From: an uncultured Propionibacteriaceae bacterium
GTDB taxonomy: Bacteria > Actinomycetota > Actinomycetes > Propionibacteriales > Propionibacteriaceae
Reading direction: 5' to 3'
DNA: 6,055 nt
Assembly: GCA_936941515.1 (NCBI GenBank)
Contig: CAKZJI010000312.1
Location: forward strand, 1 to 6,055
Position 1 is the first letter of the stretch. Each line of letters begins with the position of its first letter. The notes under the pieces were generated by a model. The model saw only the letters and a list, made by a program, of their open reading frames with translations. It ran no database searches and was not told where the DNA came from. Both the position numbers and the translations under genes were made by a program. Shown here piece by piece: positions 5,767-6,055 of the stretch.

Positions 5767-6055
5767 TCACAACTGCGGCCAGCGCGCTTTGCGCTCGGCG
5801 GTAAATGCCCACCACGGCTTTGCCACGCCGCCCTGCATGAAGTCCACCAGCGACAGCAACATGTCCAGCACGCAAGGGTCGTGGCGCACCCCGTCAAGAC
5901 GGCAGAGTTCGCGGTAAAGCGCGTAGGCGTCGCAATCCGCCAAGTCCTGCGGTGCATGGATGCCGAGGCGGTGCAGATCGGCAGCGGTTGCTTTGCCGAC
6001 GTTGGGCAGGTCGGTGAGTTCGCGCACCGCTTCACGTCGCACTTTGGCCGGGTGC
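5767..6055 (-). CDS. Helix-hairpin-helix protein of the Cdd1 ('pathogenicity locus') family, 5' end outside the window
   Basis: The frame ends at TGA (5767-5769) and stays open to the window edge, so the true start is probably outside; GTG at 6042 is an internal candidate. The visible 95 residues include ELTDLPNVGKATAADLHRLG, a helix-hairpin-helix of the type that binds DNA non-specifically. They continue through PQDLADCDAYALYRELCRLD and RHDPCVLDMLLSLVDFM to the family ending PWWAFTAERKARW. Such small Cdd1-like proteins are common in proteobacteria and have no settled function; some are labelled mitomycin-resistance-like. Frequent GAA, AAA, TTT and TTG codons differ from the purK/purE region, so the stretch looks foreign to the actinobacterial segment. 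The gene runs in the same direction as the TatC-like start at 5676. Confidence 0.8.
   Translation of the reverse strand, partial: HPAKVRREAVRELTDLPNVGKATAADLHRLGIHAPQDLADCDAYALYRELCRLDGVRHDPCVLDMLLSLVDFMQGGVAKPWWAFTAERKARWPQL

Noticed and set aside
5736..6035. Alternative minus-strand frame of 99 residues over the Cdd1-type gene
   Set aside because: Cysteine- and threonine-rich shadow; the other minus frame carries the conserved Cdd1 motifs.
1..6055. Transposon, integrase, CRISPR, tRNA or rRNA genes that could explain the foreign flanks
   Set aside because: No transposase or recombinase motifs, direct target repeats, spaced repeats or tRNA-like cloverleaf were seen on either strand.

Overview
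The middle of this window (about 70 to 5570) reads as ordinary chromosome of a high-GC actinobacterium, most likely a member of the Propionibacteriaceae or a relative (inferred from protein style and gene order; genus not determined). The evidence is a biotin-dependent acyl-CoA carboxylase beta subunit with its small epsilon subunit and Maf on the minus strand, facing birA, a membrane PH-domain protein, purK and purE on the plus strand. Mycobacterium and other actinobacteria have the same neighbourhood (accD5-accE5-maf opposite birA-PH protein-purK-purE).

Layout, left to right. Bases 1-71 carry a plus-strand fragment of a type III secretion export-gate protein (SctR/YscR family). It is joined to the truncated 5' part of maf, which is on the minus strand and runs to 244. 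accE (244-456, minus) and pccB/accD (453-2027, minus) overlap each other and maf by a few bases, so pccB-accE-maf is one leftward operon. A 71-bp divergent intergenic region (2028-2098) separates it from the rightward operon birA (2099-2893), PH-domain membrane protein (2862-3356), purK (3408-4565) and purE (4558-5043). A strong GC-rich hairpin (5059-5088) closes purE against a convergent minus-strand gene (5104-5676). Beyond that gene lie a 39-bp near-perfect palindrome (5715-5753) and the partial minus-strand gene of a helix-hairpin-helix Cdd1-family protein (5767-end).

The most important observation is that both ends look foreign to the middle. At the left, actinobacterial Maf loses its family sequence at about residue 63-67, and the opposite strand becomes an excellent proteobacterial SctR match. 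At the right, the 190-residue ORF starts with a proteobacterial TatC-like N-terminus (about residues 1-30) and continues as the C-terminal part of an actinobacterial secreted or lipoprotein-type protein (DUF3352-like). The Cdd1-type gene beyond it also looks proteobacterial in family and codon use. The window is therefore best read as an actinobacterial segment of about 5.5 kb flanked by proteobacterial DNA. A chimera made during amplification or assembly is the simplest explanation, and real recombination is less likely. The two junction-spanning ORFs should not be treated as new fusion proteins until the joins are confirmed.

Functionally, BirA would attach biotin to the carrier subunit of the carboxylase (not in this window), whose carboxyltransferase half is PccB with AccE. 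PurK and PurE together turn AIR, ATP and bicarbonate into CAIR in purine synthesis. I found no convincing new defence, mobile or signalling system.
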